DNA from: JAKQDH01 sp029558835
GTDB lineage: Bacteria > Planctomycetota > Phycisphaerae > UBA1845
NCBI GenBank assembly: GCA_035356615.1
Contig: DAOQSN010000035.1
Location: 1 to 56,100 of the forward strand
Length of the DNA stretch: 56,100 nucleotides
Direction of reading: 5' to 3'
The notes under the pieces were generated by a model. It did no database searches. It saw only the letters and a list, made by a program, of their open reading frames with translations, and was not told the DNA's origin. Of this stretch, positions 25,016 to 32,972 are shown in pieces. Positions within the stretch are counted from its first letter, which is position 1; each line of letters begins with the position of its first letter. A program made the translations under genes and the position numbers.

Positions 25016-26095
25016 ATGGACATGATCGTCGTCATGAAGGCGAACGCCACCGCGGATGACGTCCAGCGCGTGGTCGAACGCATCGGCGAACTGGGCCTCG
25101 TGCCGCACTTGTCCAAGGGCGAGTTTCGCACCATCGTCGGGGCCATCGGGCAGAAGACGCCGCCGACGCTCGAACAACTCCGCCAGCTTCCCGCCGTGGA
25201 CGAGGTGCTGGCCATCACCCAGCCCTACAAGCTCGCCTCGCGCGAGTTCCACGAGGCAGACACCATCCTCGACATCAAGGGCATCCGCGTCGGCGGCCCG
25301 CACGTCAACGTTATTGCCGGCCCCTGCGCCATCGAGGGACGCGACATGCTCTTCGAGATCGCCCGGGCGGTGAAGGACGCCGGGGCGTCGATGCTCCGCG
25401 GCGGGGCGTTCAAGCCGCGCACCTCTCCGTATGCCTTCACGGGCATGGGCCGGGAAGGGCTGCGGCTGCTCCAGGAGGTCGGCCGCGAGCTGAGCATGCC
25501 CACCATCACCGAGGTCACCGACCCGCGGGACGTGCCGCTCGTCTACGACCACGCCGACATCTTCCAGATCGGCGCCCGCAACATGCAGAACTTCAACCTG
25601 CTGCTGGAGGTCGGGCGCACCGACAAGCCGGTCTTCATCAAGCGCGGCTTGGCCGCCTCCATCAACGAGCTGCTCATGTCGGCCGAGTACGTGCTGAGCC
25701 AGGGCAACCATCGCGTGATGGTCTGCGAGCGCGGCCTGCGCACGTTTGCCGACGAGACGCGGTTTACGCTGGACGTGTCGGCCGTGCCGGTGATCCAGGA
25801 GCGCTCGCACCTGCCGGTGTTCGTCGATCCCTCGCACGCGGCCGGCAAGCGCGACCTGGTTCCCGCGCTCGCGTTGGCTGCGATTGCAGCCGGGGCGGCC
25901 GGCATCATTGTCGAAGTGCACAGTTGCCCGGACCGGGCGCTATGTGACGGCCCGCAGGCGGTCCTGCCCGCCAACTTCGCGCGCATGATGCAGCAGTTGC
26001 GCCAGATCGCCGAAATCGTCGGCCACCGCGTCACCCTCTGGAACCGCGACGACGCCCCCCCGGCCAGACCCACCACAACGGGGTGGATGAGCTGA
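25016..26095 (+). CDS. aroF: 3-deoxy-7-phosphoheptulonate (DAHP) synthase, type I-beta
   Basis: 359 residues; joins phosphoenolpyruvate and erythrose 4-phosphate in the first step of the shikimate pathway. Residues 1-70 form the ferredoxin-like N-terminal domain (MIVVMKANATADDVQRVVERI) often involved in feedback control. The barrel carries VIAGPCAIEG, LRGGAFKPRTSPYAFTG, QIGARNMQNF, VFIKRGLAA, VMVCERGLRTF, VIQERSHLPVFVDPSHAAGKR and GIIVEVHSCPDRALCDGPQAV. The start could be Met1 or Met3. The last ~200 bases of the gene are repeated, with divergence, at 26752-26961 beyond a toxin-antitoxin pair. Confidence 0.95.
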   Translation: MDMIVVMKANATADDVQRVVERIGELGLVPHLSKGEFRTIVGAIGQKTPPTLEQLRQLPAVDEVLAITQPYKLASREFHEADTILDIKGIRVGGPHVNVIAGPCAIEGRDMLFEIARAVKDAGASMLRGGAFKPRTSPYAFTGMGREGLRLLQEVGRELSMPTITEVTDPRDVPLVYDHADIFQIGARNMQNFNLLLEVGRTDKPVFIKRGLAASINELLMSAEYVLSQGNHRVMVCERGLRTFADETRFTLDVSAVPVIQERSHLPVFVDPSHAAGKRDLVPALALAAIAAGAAGIIVEVHSCPDRALCDGPQAVLPANFARMMQQLRQIAEIVGHRVTLWNRDDAPPARPTTTGWMS

Positions 26096-26179
26096 GGCGC
26101 TGAGCGCCCGGAAAGCGGCATCTGGTGTCCGGCCTTGCGTTGGCCAGCGCAAGCCCTGTGTGTGGATTCCCGATTACGC

Positions 26180-26208
26180 TGGACTTGGCTCCCGCGGGGT
26201 GGGATAAT
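26180..26208 (+). promoter_or_regulatory. Possible hicBA promoter
   Basis: TGGACT (26180-26185), 17-base spacer, GATAAT (26203-26208); about 90 bases before hicB. The -10 is good and the -35 is weak. Confidence 0.35.
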
Positions 26209-26296
26209 TGCCGCGTACGGCGTGCGAGATTCCGCCCCGGTCGGGCAGCCCTCCGGAGTGCCCGATCCGGGTGCTGTTCGGGTGTCAGGTTGGTTT

Positions 26297-26518
26297 ATGA
26301 AGTACACGGTCATCATTCGAGCCGGCAATGAGAGCGGCTATGTCGCGACCGTTCCGGCTTTGCCTGGATGCGTGTCGCAGGGGCGAACGCGGCGACAGAC
26401 TCTCTGCAACGCCAAGGAGGCGATCGAAGCCTACATTGAAGCGCTTCTAGAAGACGGTCTGGGCGTGCCGGTGCAGACTGACGCAGAACTGGTAGATGTC
26501 GAGGTATCGGCACGGTGA
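26297..26518 (+). CDS. hicB: HicB-family antitoxin
   Basis: 73 residues. The partial RNase-H-like HicB fold is clear: MKYTVIIRAGNESGYVATVPALPGCVSQGRT, then NAKEAIEAYIEALLEDG and a short C-terminal strand VDVEV. HicB proteins bind and block the HicA mRNA interferase and usually repress their own promoter; this one is the short form without a C-terminal DNA-binding domain. It overlaps hicA by four bases (GTGA). The order hicB-hicA is the reverse of the E. coli order but is common. The pair lies between aroF and a duplicate of the aroF 3' end. Confidence 0.9.
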   Translation: MKYTVIIRAGNESGYVATVPALPGCVSQGRTRRQTLCNAKEAIEAYIEALLEDGLGVPVQTDAELVDVEVSAR

Positions 26519-26739
26519 GCCGCCTGCCCCGTGGGCTGTCATATCAGCGCGTCGCAGCCGCCCTGAAACGCGCCCGGTTCTCTGTGCGGCGGCGGAAGGG
26601 CAGCCACATTGTGCTGCGCCGTGACGAGCCATTCGCGCAGGTTGTTGTGCCTGCGCATCGCTCGCTCGATACCGGCACGCTCGCCAGCATCCTGGCGGGA
26701 GCCGGCATGACGCCGGACGAGTTCCTGGACCTGCTGTGA
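26515..26739 (+). CDS. hicA: HicA-family mRNA interferase toxin
   Basis: 74 residues from GTG. HicA has a double-stranded-RNA-binding-like fold and cuts mRNA. The protein has the expected pattern: LSYQRVAAALKRARFSVRRRKGSHIVLRR with the catalytic His in GSHIVL, then VVVPAHRSLDTGTLASILAGAGMTPDEFLDLL. It is complete, with no sign of decay. The stop is followed within about 12 bases by the diverged aroF 3' copy. Confidence 0.92.
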   Translation: MSRLPRGLSYQRVAAALKRARFSVRRRKGSHIVLRRDEPFAQVVVPAHRSLDTGTLASILAGAGMTPDEFLDLL

Positions 26740-26751
26740 CGCGCCGAGTTT

Positions 26752-26961
26752 GCTGGGCCCGCCGGCGTCATCGTCGAGGTGCACAGTTGCCCGGACCGCG
26801 CATTATGCGACGGCCCCCAGGCGGTGCTGCCCGACAACTTCACCCGTATGATGCAGCAACTACGCCAGATCGCCGAAATCGTCAGCCACCGCGTCACCCT
26901 CTGGAACCGCGATGACGCCCCACCCGCCAGACCCAGCACGACGGGGTGGATGAGCTGAGGC
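26752..26961 (+). pseudogene. Duplicate of the aroF 3' end (partial, diverged)
   Basis: About 200 bases match 25889-26098, the end of aroF including its stop and the following AGGC. By hand I count about 22 differences in 201 bases, roughly 15 of them at third codon positions. The frame is intact to a TGA at 26956-26958 and the protein differs only at a few sites (e.g. VLPDNF versus VLPANF, IVSHRV versus IVGHRV). This pattern means the copy evolved under selection as a working aroF end, probably in another strain, before arriving here. It has no start of its own. Confidence 0.85.
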
Positions 26962-27034
26962 TTGCTGCACCGGTGTGTGGCAGGCTTTCCCCGGCCAACG
27001 CTGGGCTGCGGACGTGCCGCAACCCGCCGCTGAA

Positions 27035-27277
27035 TCAACGACATGTCTGCTGTTTCTTCGGCTGGCGTTTCGGTGGTGCCGGCTTGAGCGGCTTGGGCAG
27101 CTCGACCGGTTTCACTTGATCCACCGGGCCTACTGGGGGCTTGTACGAGTACTTGTCGCCGTCTGGGGGAAGGGGGACGAAGCGATCGACGTTCTTCGTT
27201 GACTGATCCCCCGGACGGCGTGCCGGCGATTGCGATTCTGCGGTCTGCTGCTCCGGTCGCTTCGGCTGGTTGCTCAT
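27035..27277 (-). CDS. Small Pro/Lys-rich hypothetical protein
   Basis: 80 residues, ATG at 27277 with GGAG seven bases upstream, which supports real translation. The N-terminal half is polar (Gln, Ser, Arg), followed by FVPLPPDGDKYSYKPP and a basic, Pro-rich end (KPAPPKRQPKKQQ). No domain is recognised and it is likely disordered. It lies 12 bases downstream of the interrupted membrane-protein gene on the same strand, so they probably form a unit within the accessory islet. Confidence 0.55.
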   Translation of the reverse strand: MSNQPKRPEQQTAESQSPARRPGDQSTKNVDRFVPLPPDGDKYSYKPPVGPVDQVKPVELPKPLKPAPPKRQPKKQQTCR

Positions 27278-27289
27278 TCGATGGCTCCT

Positions 27290-27814
27290 TCACTTTGCCG
27301 ATACGTTACAGAGGGCGAAGAGCAGGAGCGCACCGACGCCCACCGAGAACGTAGTCAGGCTTACCCAGTTCAAACATCCGACAATCCTCGGCCTCACGCA
27401 CTTAGACTGCTCCTTGCGCACGCGCGCCCAGTAGCCCCCTCCGCCTCTTGCACACTCTTGGTCGAGGATGTCGCGAAAGCGCTCGTGGCCAGTTTGGCTT
27501 ACCCGCATCATCGCGCCGACCAAGAAGATCGTAACGACCAGCAACGTTCACCCCGTTGCGATCAACCATACCTGCCGCACGGCGCCGGGTGCTGCGAGGT
27601 CGTGGAAGAAGGCCAGCGATAATCCAATCGCGCCGCCGCTGAGTGTTAGAAGGTACTGGTCGTAGCTTTCGCCGAGCTTCTGCTCGCTGTCAAGGAGGCG
27701 GTTGCGATGGGCTTGATACGCGTCGTAGACGCGGTCCTCCATGGTGCCGAAATCGGCTTTCGCCTCGGTTGGTCTGTCGGGCGTTTCGGGCATCGCTTGC
27801 GGTCTGTTCTTCAC
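27290..27814 (-). pseudogene. Small two-TM membrane protein gene interrupted by in-frame TGA
   Basis: The frame runs from GTG 27814 (GGAG nine bases upstream) to TGA at 27292, with one internal TGA at 27550-27548. Before the stop: a polar N-terminus, a helical stretch (YQAHRNRLLDSEQKLGESYDQYLLTLSGGAIGLSLAFF) and VWLIATG. Directly after it, in the same frame: TLLVVTIFLVGAMMRV, so the stop sits inside one membrane helix. A second helix (TFSVGVGALLLFALC) closes the protein. A change of TGG (Trp) to TGA would explain it. The intact family would have two to three membrane segments and about 174 residues. Nonsense mutation or sequence error are most likely; function unknown. Confidence 0.65.
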
Positions 27815-28195
27815 TGCTCTCGACTCCGGGGCAGGTTCGGACGGGGTTCTTGCTGCGGGTGTTCCCGTAGCGCGCTACGGTTGTCAGTTCGCCGCCCACT
27901 CAGATTCCGCGGCGGGTCGCGCGCGGCAGCCTCGGGGCCGCGCTAGTTGGTGTGCGCAGTTGACGGTGCACCCGCGCCGTCCTGCTTGACTGCCCACAGC
28001 CTGCCATCACGTCAGAGAACACTCCCGCCGCGATCTACTCGCGACCAACGCTCTCCCGCTTTTGGGGACATCGGCCACGAGTCGATCGGGAGTACACGCT
28101 ATTGACCCCATGTCCGGGTGGTCCTCAACATGTTGATGGGTCAGTCGATCACACCCTACTTGATGACCAAGTGGGTGCCATGATGATGTTCCGGA
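27815..28195. other. Intergenic region in the islet
   Basis: Between the divergent small membrane gene and the XRE-protease gene. Open frames here give Arg/Ser/Gly-rich translations without motif. It ends in the operator-promoter described next. Nothing else is supported. Confidence 0.4.
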
Positions 28196-28240
28196 AATCA
28201 GAAGATTCTGATTGCTTTTTTGCGGCAGACACGCGATAAT
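28196..28240 (+). promoter_or_regulatory. Promoter with overlapping palindromic operator for the XRE-protease/PIN pair
   Basis: An 18-base palindrome AATCAGAA-GA-TTCTGATT (28196-28213) overlaps a -35 TTGCTT (28212-28217). A 17-base spacer leads to -10 GATAAT (28235-28240). A second AATCTTCT (28238-28245) at the -10 is the inverse of AGAAGATT in the palindrome. This is the layout expected if the XRE domain encoded just downstream represses its own transcription. Confidence 0.55.
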
Positions 28241-28284
28241 CTTCTGGGCGGCGGGTGAGGCTCGACGCGAGGCGAGATGCGCAA

Positions 28285-29385
28285 GTGTCCATAGCAGAAC
28301 GACTTAGATACGCCCGGGAACGCACGGGGCTTACCCTGCGGCAGGTGGCCGAGCGGACGGGGATCGGGGAGTCCTCGCTTTCGGAGTTCGAGAACGGCAA
28401 GCGGGAGCCCCGACTGAGCCAGCTCCACGCCTTGGCGCAGGTGTACCGGCGCTCCCTCGCGTTTCTGCTGGGGGAGGGCAGCATCCCCCGCGAGGTGGTT
28501 CTGTGGCGGCAGCGCCCGGAGCCTGCCGTTGTCGGGGAGATCGAGACCACGTTTCTGAGGTTCTGCGAGCAGTATCACAACCTCGAGGTCTGGTGCGGTG
28601 AGCGCAGCGCGTGCGCCCTGCCGAAGGCGGAGGGCTCTGCCGAGAGCTTCAGTTACCGTGAGGCTGAGCGGCTGGCGTATCGGGTGCAGAGTGAGCTGCG
28701 TCTGGGCGACCGTCCCGGGCGCAGCCTATTCCACGTTCTGGAAGAAGTGTGCGCGGTGAAGCTGTTCCACCTGTCGTTTCAACCGACAGGCCCGGCGGCC
28801 AGCACGGTGAGCGCGGCATTTGGCCCGGCGATTCTGCTCAACGCGAACAACGTCCGCTGGCGTCGGAACTTCGACTTGGCCCACGAGCTGTTCCATGTGC
28901 TCACCTGGGACATCTTCCGCACGGAAACCGAGAGCACCTCGGCCAGTGAGAGAGAAGAGAAGCTGGCCACGTGTTTCGCCAGCCACCTGCTCATGCCGAC
29001 CGATGCCACACGCGTGGCGATCAACGACGCGGTGACAGGCGACGCCATCTCATTCACGGATCTGTCTGCTGTCGCGCGGCAGTTCGACGTGTCCGTCGAT
29101 GCCCTCCTCTGGCGCATTCACTTCCTGTTCCGTCGTGAGGAGGAGGATACTCGCCGGGACATCGAGCGGTACAACGAGCGTGCGCGCCTCTTTGACGAGC
29201 GGGAGCGCGACCAGCCGCCGACGCGACCGCGCCGCTACGTCGCCCTGGCAGTGAAGGCCCTGCGAAACGGCGAGTTTTCCATCGGGAAGTTCGCTGAGTA
29301 TCTCGGGATCAGCAGGAACGAGGCGCTGCGATTCGCTGAGCAGGAGGCTGGCGACGATGAAGAAGTTGCGCTTCCTCCTGCTTGA
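28285..29385 (+). CDS. XRE-family HTH + ImmA/IrrE metallopeptidase (antitoxin/regulator)
   Basis: 366 residues from GTG 28285 (a GTG at 28255 is also in frame). Residues 2-65 are an XRE helix-turn-helix (IAERLRYARERTGLTLRQVAERTGIGESSLSEFENGKREP). Residues ~125-300 are an ImmA/IrrE (COG2856) domain with the zinc motif HELFH at 200-204 and a later E-E-K-x-A-x-x-F-A-S-x-L-L-M-P block. The C-terminus (KALRNGEFSIGKFAEYLGISRNEAL) resembles the tail found when this fusion partners a toxin. Related proteins act as antitoxins or as proteases that destroy a repressor. The next gene, a PIN-like protein, overlaps by 29 bases. Confidence 0.88.
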   Translation: MSIAERLRYARERTGLTLRQVAERTGIGESSLSEFENGKREPRLSQLHALAQVYRRSLAFLLGEGSIPREVVLWRQRPEPAVVGEIETTFLRFCEQYHNLEVWCGERSACALPKAEGSAESFSYREAERLAYRVQSELRLGDRPGRSLFHVLEEVCAVKLFHLSFQPTGPAASTVSAAFGPAILLNANNVRWRRNFDLAHELFHVLTWDIFRTETESTSASEREEKLATCFASHLLMPTDATRVAINDAVTGDAISFTDLSAVARQFDVSVDALLWRIHFLFRREEEDTRRDIERYNERARLFDERERDQPPTRPRRYVALAVKALRNGEFSIGKFAEYLGISRNEALRFAEQEAGDDEEVALPPA

Positions 29386-29878
29386 CGCCAACGTCGTCAT
29401 TCAGCTCTTTCAGCTCGGACTCTGGAAGCACTTTGTCAACAAGTGCGACGTCTTGCTGACCAAGACAGTCGCGGAGGAGGCTCAGTTCTACTTCGATGCC
29501 GACGGTCAGCACGCGATTGACCTGACGGACAACATCAACTCGAAGCGCATCCAGGTTGTCGACGTCCCGCCCGGCGACGTGTTGAGGTTCAGAGACCGGT
29601 TCAGCCCGGTCTATGCGGAGCGCCTCGACCCGGGCGAAGCCGACTGCCTCACGTATCTCCTGGCGTCCGCAGACCCATGCATGGTCTGCTCGGGTGATGC
29701 CATCGTGTTTCGTACCTTGGCCAGGCTCGATTTGGCTGAACGGGGACTCTCTCTGGAGGAAGCGCTCGGGCAGATCGGCTTTGGGCGTCGCCTGCCCGAT
29801 CACTTCACGAAGCGGTTTCGCGAGGCGTGGACCCGGCAAGGCCAAGAGGAGAGGATTCGCGGCATCGGACTCAGATAG
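29357..29878 (+). CDS. PIN-like domain protein (probable toxin)
   Basis: 173 residues, start overlapping the upstream gene by 29 bases. Three acidic sites typical of PIN nucleases can be seen: D10 in FLLLDANVVIQLF, E94/D96 in LDPGEADCLTYLL, and D114 in CSGDAIVFRTL. The C-terminal ~40 residues are helical and basic. PIN proteins are Mg-dependent RNases and are often toxins. Partnership with an XRE-ImmA/IrrE protein is a combination previously predicted as a toxin-antitoxin type; the overlap and shared promoter fit that. It could instead be a defence effector released when the partner protease acts. Confidence 0.8.
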   Translation: MKKLRFLLLDANVVIQLFQLGLWKHFVNKCDVLLTKTVAEEAQFYFDADGQHAIDLTDNINSKRIQVVDVPPGDVLRFRDRFSPVYAERLDPGEADCLTYLLASADPCMVCSGDAIVFRTLARLDLAERGLSLEEALGQIGFGRRLPDHFTKRFREAWTRQGQEERIRGIGLR

Positions 29879-30229
29879 ACGCACCACGTTGCACAGGTTG
29901 TACGACGAACGCAGCGATCTGCTTGTGCTGTTCCGCGGAAGCTCCAACGGAGGGCCAGTTGTGTGGGGCGAATCGGCGCGTCGTTCTGAGGGAGATTGCG
30001 CCCGGTGCTGCGTGCACGGCCGACGGTATTACCCGAGCGGACTCCGGCTCGCTGGCGTTCCTGCCTCGCTAGGCGTACCCTGATGCACCGCCGGATCGGC
30101 GGGTAGCCCGTGGCCAGGGGCATTCGGGGGCGCGGGCCGACGCCCCTTGCTCCGCGGCAGGGAGCCGGCCGGGGTCCGGGTCACGTTCACCATGAAGGAT
30201 CGCCACGACGCGACGAAAGGAACCAAACC
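29879..30229. other. Intergenic region at the right edge of the islet
   Basis: No gene is supported. A short stretch at ~29890-29985 gives LHRLYDERSDLLVLFRGSS on the plus strand but has no start signal or wider context. A hairpin CCGCCGGATCGGCGG lies near 30089. Housekeeping sequence resumes with tpiA. Confidence 0.4.
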
Positions 30230-31003
30230 ATGCGTAAGCCTCTGGTGGCCGGGAATTGGAAGATGTTCAAGCTCCGGGCTGAGGCCATCAGCCTGGTAAA
30301 GGGTATTCAGGACGGTCTGAAGGGGATCGACACGGGCAAGGTCGAGGTGCTGGTGTGTCCGCCGTATCCGTGGCTGGAGGCGGTGGGGTCGGCCCTGCGG
30401 GGCAGCCCGATTCTGCTCGGCGCCCAGAACGCCCACGAGGCCAAGGAAGGGGCGTTCACCGGCGAGGTTGCGGTGCCGATGCTGAAGGACGCGGGCTGCA
30501 GCTACGTGATTATCGGACATTCCGAACGCCGCCAGCATTTCGGCGAGCGCGGCGACCGCCTGCACCGTAAGGTCCGGGCCGTGCTCGAATACGGCCTGAA
30601 GGTCATCTACTGCATCGGGGAGACGCTCGAAGAGCGGGAAGCCGGCCGGACCGAGGCGGTCCTGGAGCGCCAAATCGACGAAGTCCTGGCGACGGACGTG
30701 GACGCGGCTCGGCTGGTGGTGGCCTATGAGCCGGTTTGGGCGATCGGCACCGGTCGGACGGCCACTACCGACCAGGCCCAGCAGGCCCACGTGTTCATCC
30801 GGGGCAAGCTGGGGGGCATCTTCGGGTTGCAGGTGGCCCAGGGCCTCCGCATCCAGTACGGCGGGAGCGTCAAGCCGGCCAACGCGGCCGGGCTGCTGGG
30901 GCAGAAAGACATCGACGGGGCCTTGGTCGGCGGGGCCTGCTTGGCCGCGGGGGACTTCCTCGCTATTATAGCGGCCGCGGTGGCGACGGCCGGGGGCGCC
31001 TAG
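30230..31003 (+). CDS. tpiA: Triose-phosphate isomerase
   Basis: 257 residues; interconverts dihydroxyacetone phosphate and glyceraldehyde 3-phosphate in glycolysis. All active-site elements are present: N and K in AGNWKMFK, the electrophilic His in IIGHSERRQHFGE, the catalytic Glu in VAYEPVWAIGTGRTAT (with loop 6) and the phosphate-binding IQYGGSVKPAN. Length is normal. AAAGGA lies eight bases before the ATG. secG follows on the same strand, a common bacterial neighbour. Confidence 0.97.
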   Translation: MRKPLVAGNWKMFKLRAEAISLVKGIQDGLKGIDTGKVEVLVCPPYPWLEAVGSALRGSPILLGAQNAHEAKEGAFTGEVAVPMLKDAGCSYVIIGHSERRQHFGERGDRLHRKVRAVLEYGLKVIYCIGETLEEREAGRTEAVLERQIDEVLATDVDAARLVVAYEPVWAIGTGRTATTDQAQQAHVFIRGKLGGIFGLQVAQGLRIQYGGSVKPANAAGLLGQKDIDGALVGGACLAAGDFLAIIAAAVATAGGA

Positions 31004-31224
31004 CTGCCCGCTGAGGAACTTGCCACGACCCGGCGGTTCCGGCCCCGGGCGGGGCGTCCGGGGTCGGGTCGAGCGTGGTTGCTCGAAGGGCTGGTTCTTC
31101 GGCGGTCGAGTAGCCTCCGTCGACGGCGCTCGCCGCGTAAGTGGCGGTCCGGTGGAAGGTTGCGGCTCGCGCCGCCCCCGGTGCTGCCTGTCGATGCGCG
31201 TGTAGAGAACACAGAGGTTTGGCG

Positions 31225-31833
31225 ATGTTTTTGGCGATGGGTTGGGCGGAGTGGGCGTTGACGTGGCTGATTGTCATCGTCTCCATCCTGCTGATAATCG
31301 TGATCCTGATCCAGAAGGGTCGCGGCGGCGGACTGGCCGGTGCGTTCGGTGGTGCCGGCGGCTCCAGCGCGTTCGGCGCCAAGACGGGTGACGTTTTCAC
31401 CTGGATCACGGTGGGGCTGGCCACGGGCGCCATTCTGCTGGCGGTGGCGGGTAACTTCGTTCTGGACAAGTCGTCGGCCGTGGCAACCCGGACGGCCACC
31501 CCGGCTGGGGAGCCGGCGCCGGGTGAACTGCCGCCGGCCCCCGGAGACGGCGCGCAAGCCCCGGCAGGCGCGGTGCTGCCGGGCGGCGTAACGGTGGTGC
31601 CCGTGACTCCGCCGGCGGAGGGTGCCGCCCCGTCGGCGCCTACCGGCGATCAGCCTCCCGCAGGAGAGCCGTCATCCCAACCGCCGGCCGAGGGTACGCC
31701 GATGCCCGCCCCGTCAGCGCCGCCGGAGCAACCTGAGCGGCCCAAGGGTGAGTCTCCGCCGGCGCCCGTGGAGCCACCGGTACCACCCCCGCCGCAGCCG
31801 GAGCCCAAGCCCCGTCCCAGCGCGAGCGGTTAG
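31225..31833 (+). CDS. secG: Preprotein translocase subunit SecG with Pro-rich tail
   Basis: 202 residues. Residues 1-80 match SecG: a first membrane segment (ALTWLIVIVSILLIIVILIQKGRGGGLAGAFGG), the Gly-rich cytoplasmic loop GGAGGSSAFGAKTGDVFTWIT, and a second membrane segment (VGLATGAILLAVAGNFVL). SecG sits beside SecYE and aids SecA-driven export. Residues ~95-202 form an unusual Pro/Ala/Glu tail (about 40 prolines) not found in E. coli SecG; it would lie in the periplasm-facing compartment given normal topology. AGAGG precedes the ATG by seven bases. Confidence 0.9.
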   Translation: MFLAMGWAEWALTWLIVIVSILLIIVILIQKGRGGGLAGAFGGAGGSSAFGAKTGDVFTWITVGLATGAILLAVAGNFVLDKSSAVATRTATPAGEPAPGELPPAPGDGAQAPAGAVLPGGVTVVPVTPPAEGAAPSAPTGDQPPAGEPSSQPPAEGTPMPAPSAPPEQPERPKGESPPAPVEPPVPPPPQPEPKPRPSASG

Positions 31834-32090
31834 AGGATGGGTCTCGGTCCTGCCGCAGTTCGGGGGACGATTGATGAAGCAGCGTCGGCCCCTGACCGCC
31901 GACCGGGAAGCCGCTGAGCGCGCCGGTTGCCGTAGTGCCCGCGTCGGTTCGGGAGTTACTCAAGGGCAGTTCGGGGTCGGCGAACCGCGATGCGGCCTGA
32001 TGTGGGGTGTTGCTTAGGCCGGTGGTGGTACAGCCGCGTTCGCCCGCGTCTCGCCCTGCGGGGCAGAGTTCACAGGAACACGATGACGCC

Positions 32091-32972
32091 ATGATTCTGT
32101 CGATGACCGGGTATGGTGCGGCCGAACACACCGACGCGGGGAGTATCTTCGTCGCCGAGGTCCGTAGCGTTAATCAGCGCTACCTGAAGCTGGCCATCCG
32201 GCTGCCCGAATGGCTCTCCTTCGCGGAACAAACGGTGGAGCAGATGCTGCGCGCCCGTCTGGCGCGAGGAAGCATCAGTTTTACGCTCCGGGTGCGGGGT
32301 GACGCGGTCGGGGCGGCCGCCGTCGACCGGACCGCGATCCAGGCTTACGTGGATCAACTTTCCCAGACGCGGGTTCCGGACCACATCCGGGCCACGCTGG
32401 ACCTGGGGGTGATTGCGGGCTTGCCCGGGGTGGGGGAGGCCACGGCACCGGACGAGGAGGGTCGCCAACGCCTGCTCGGCATCATCCAGGATGTCACCCG
32501 CCGGGCGTTGGAGGCGTTACTTCAGATGCGCCAGGCGGAAGGGGCGGCGTTGAGCGCAGACCTGATGGTGTCCTGTGGCGCGATTCGCGGGCACCTGGCG
32601 GCCGTGCAGGAGGCGGCCCCGCGCGTCATCCAGGAGTATCACGCCCGTTTGCAGACGCGGGTGGCCGCCCTGCTTCAGGAGCGCAACTTCACGCTGGAGG
32701 CGGATGCCCTGGCACGCGAGGTGGCCCTCTACGCCGAGCGTTGTGACATCAGCGAGGAACTCACCCGCCTCCTGTCGCACCTGGACCAGTTCGCCGAGCT
32801 GTGTCGCGGCGACCAGCAGGCCGGACGCACGCTCGATTTCCTCACCCAGGAACTGCTGCGGGAGTCGAACACAATTACCGCCAAGAGCAACGACCTCTTG
32901 ATCATCCGTCGCATGCTGGACGTGAAGGTCCTGATCGACCGCCTGCGGGAACAGGTGCAGAATGTCGAGTAA
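32091..32972 (+). CDS. YicC/YloC family endoribonuclease
   Basis: 293 residues. The N-terminus MILSMTGYGAAE and VEVRSVNQRYL-like block (AEVRSVNQRYLKLAIRLPEWL) are diagnostic, as is the C-terminal ERCDISEELTRLLSHLDQFAELC...GRTLDFLTQELLRESNTITAKSND. YicC-type proteins are endoribonucleases active on some mRNAs and small RNAs. ATG 32091 is chosen because the family begins there; earlier in-frame codons encode no conserved sequence. It overlaps gmk by 11 bases; yicC-gmk-rpoZ is a conserved gene order in bacteria. Confidence 0.95.
   Translation: MILSMTGYGAAEHTDAGSIFVAEVRSVNQRYLKLAIRLPEWLSFAEQTVEQMLRARLARGSISFTLRVRGDAVGAAAVDRTAIQAYVDQLSQTRVPDHIRATLDLGVIAGLPGVGEATAPDEEGRQRLLGIIQDVTRRALEALLQMRQAEGAALSADLMVSCGAIRGHLAAVQEAAPRVIQEYHARLQTRVAALLQERNFTLEADALAREVALYAERCDISEELTRLLSHLDQFAELCRGDQQAGRTLDFLTQELLRESNTITAKSNDLLIIRRMLDVKVLIDRLREQVQNVE

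Noticed and set aside
26297..26739. Integrase- or transposase-driven island carrying hicBA
   Set aside because: No recombinase gene or fragment is visible between the aroF copies; homologous recombination with foreign aroF DNA fits better.
27290..27550. Selenocysteine readthrough at the TGA of the small membrane gene
   Set aside because: The TGA falls in a hydrophobic membrane helix, no SECIS-like hairpin is evident after it, and no redox motif surrounds it. A TGG to TGA change is simpler.
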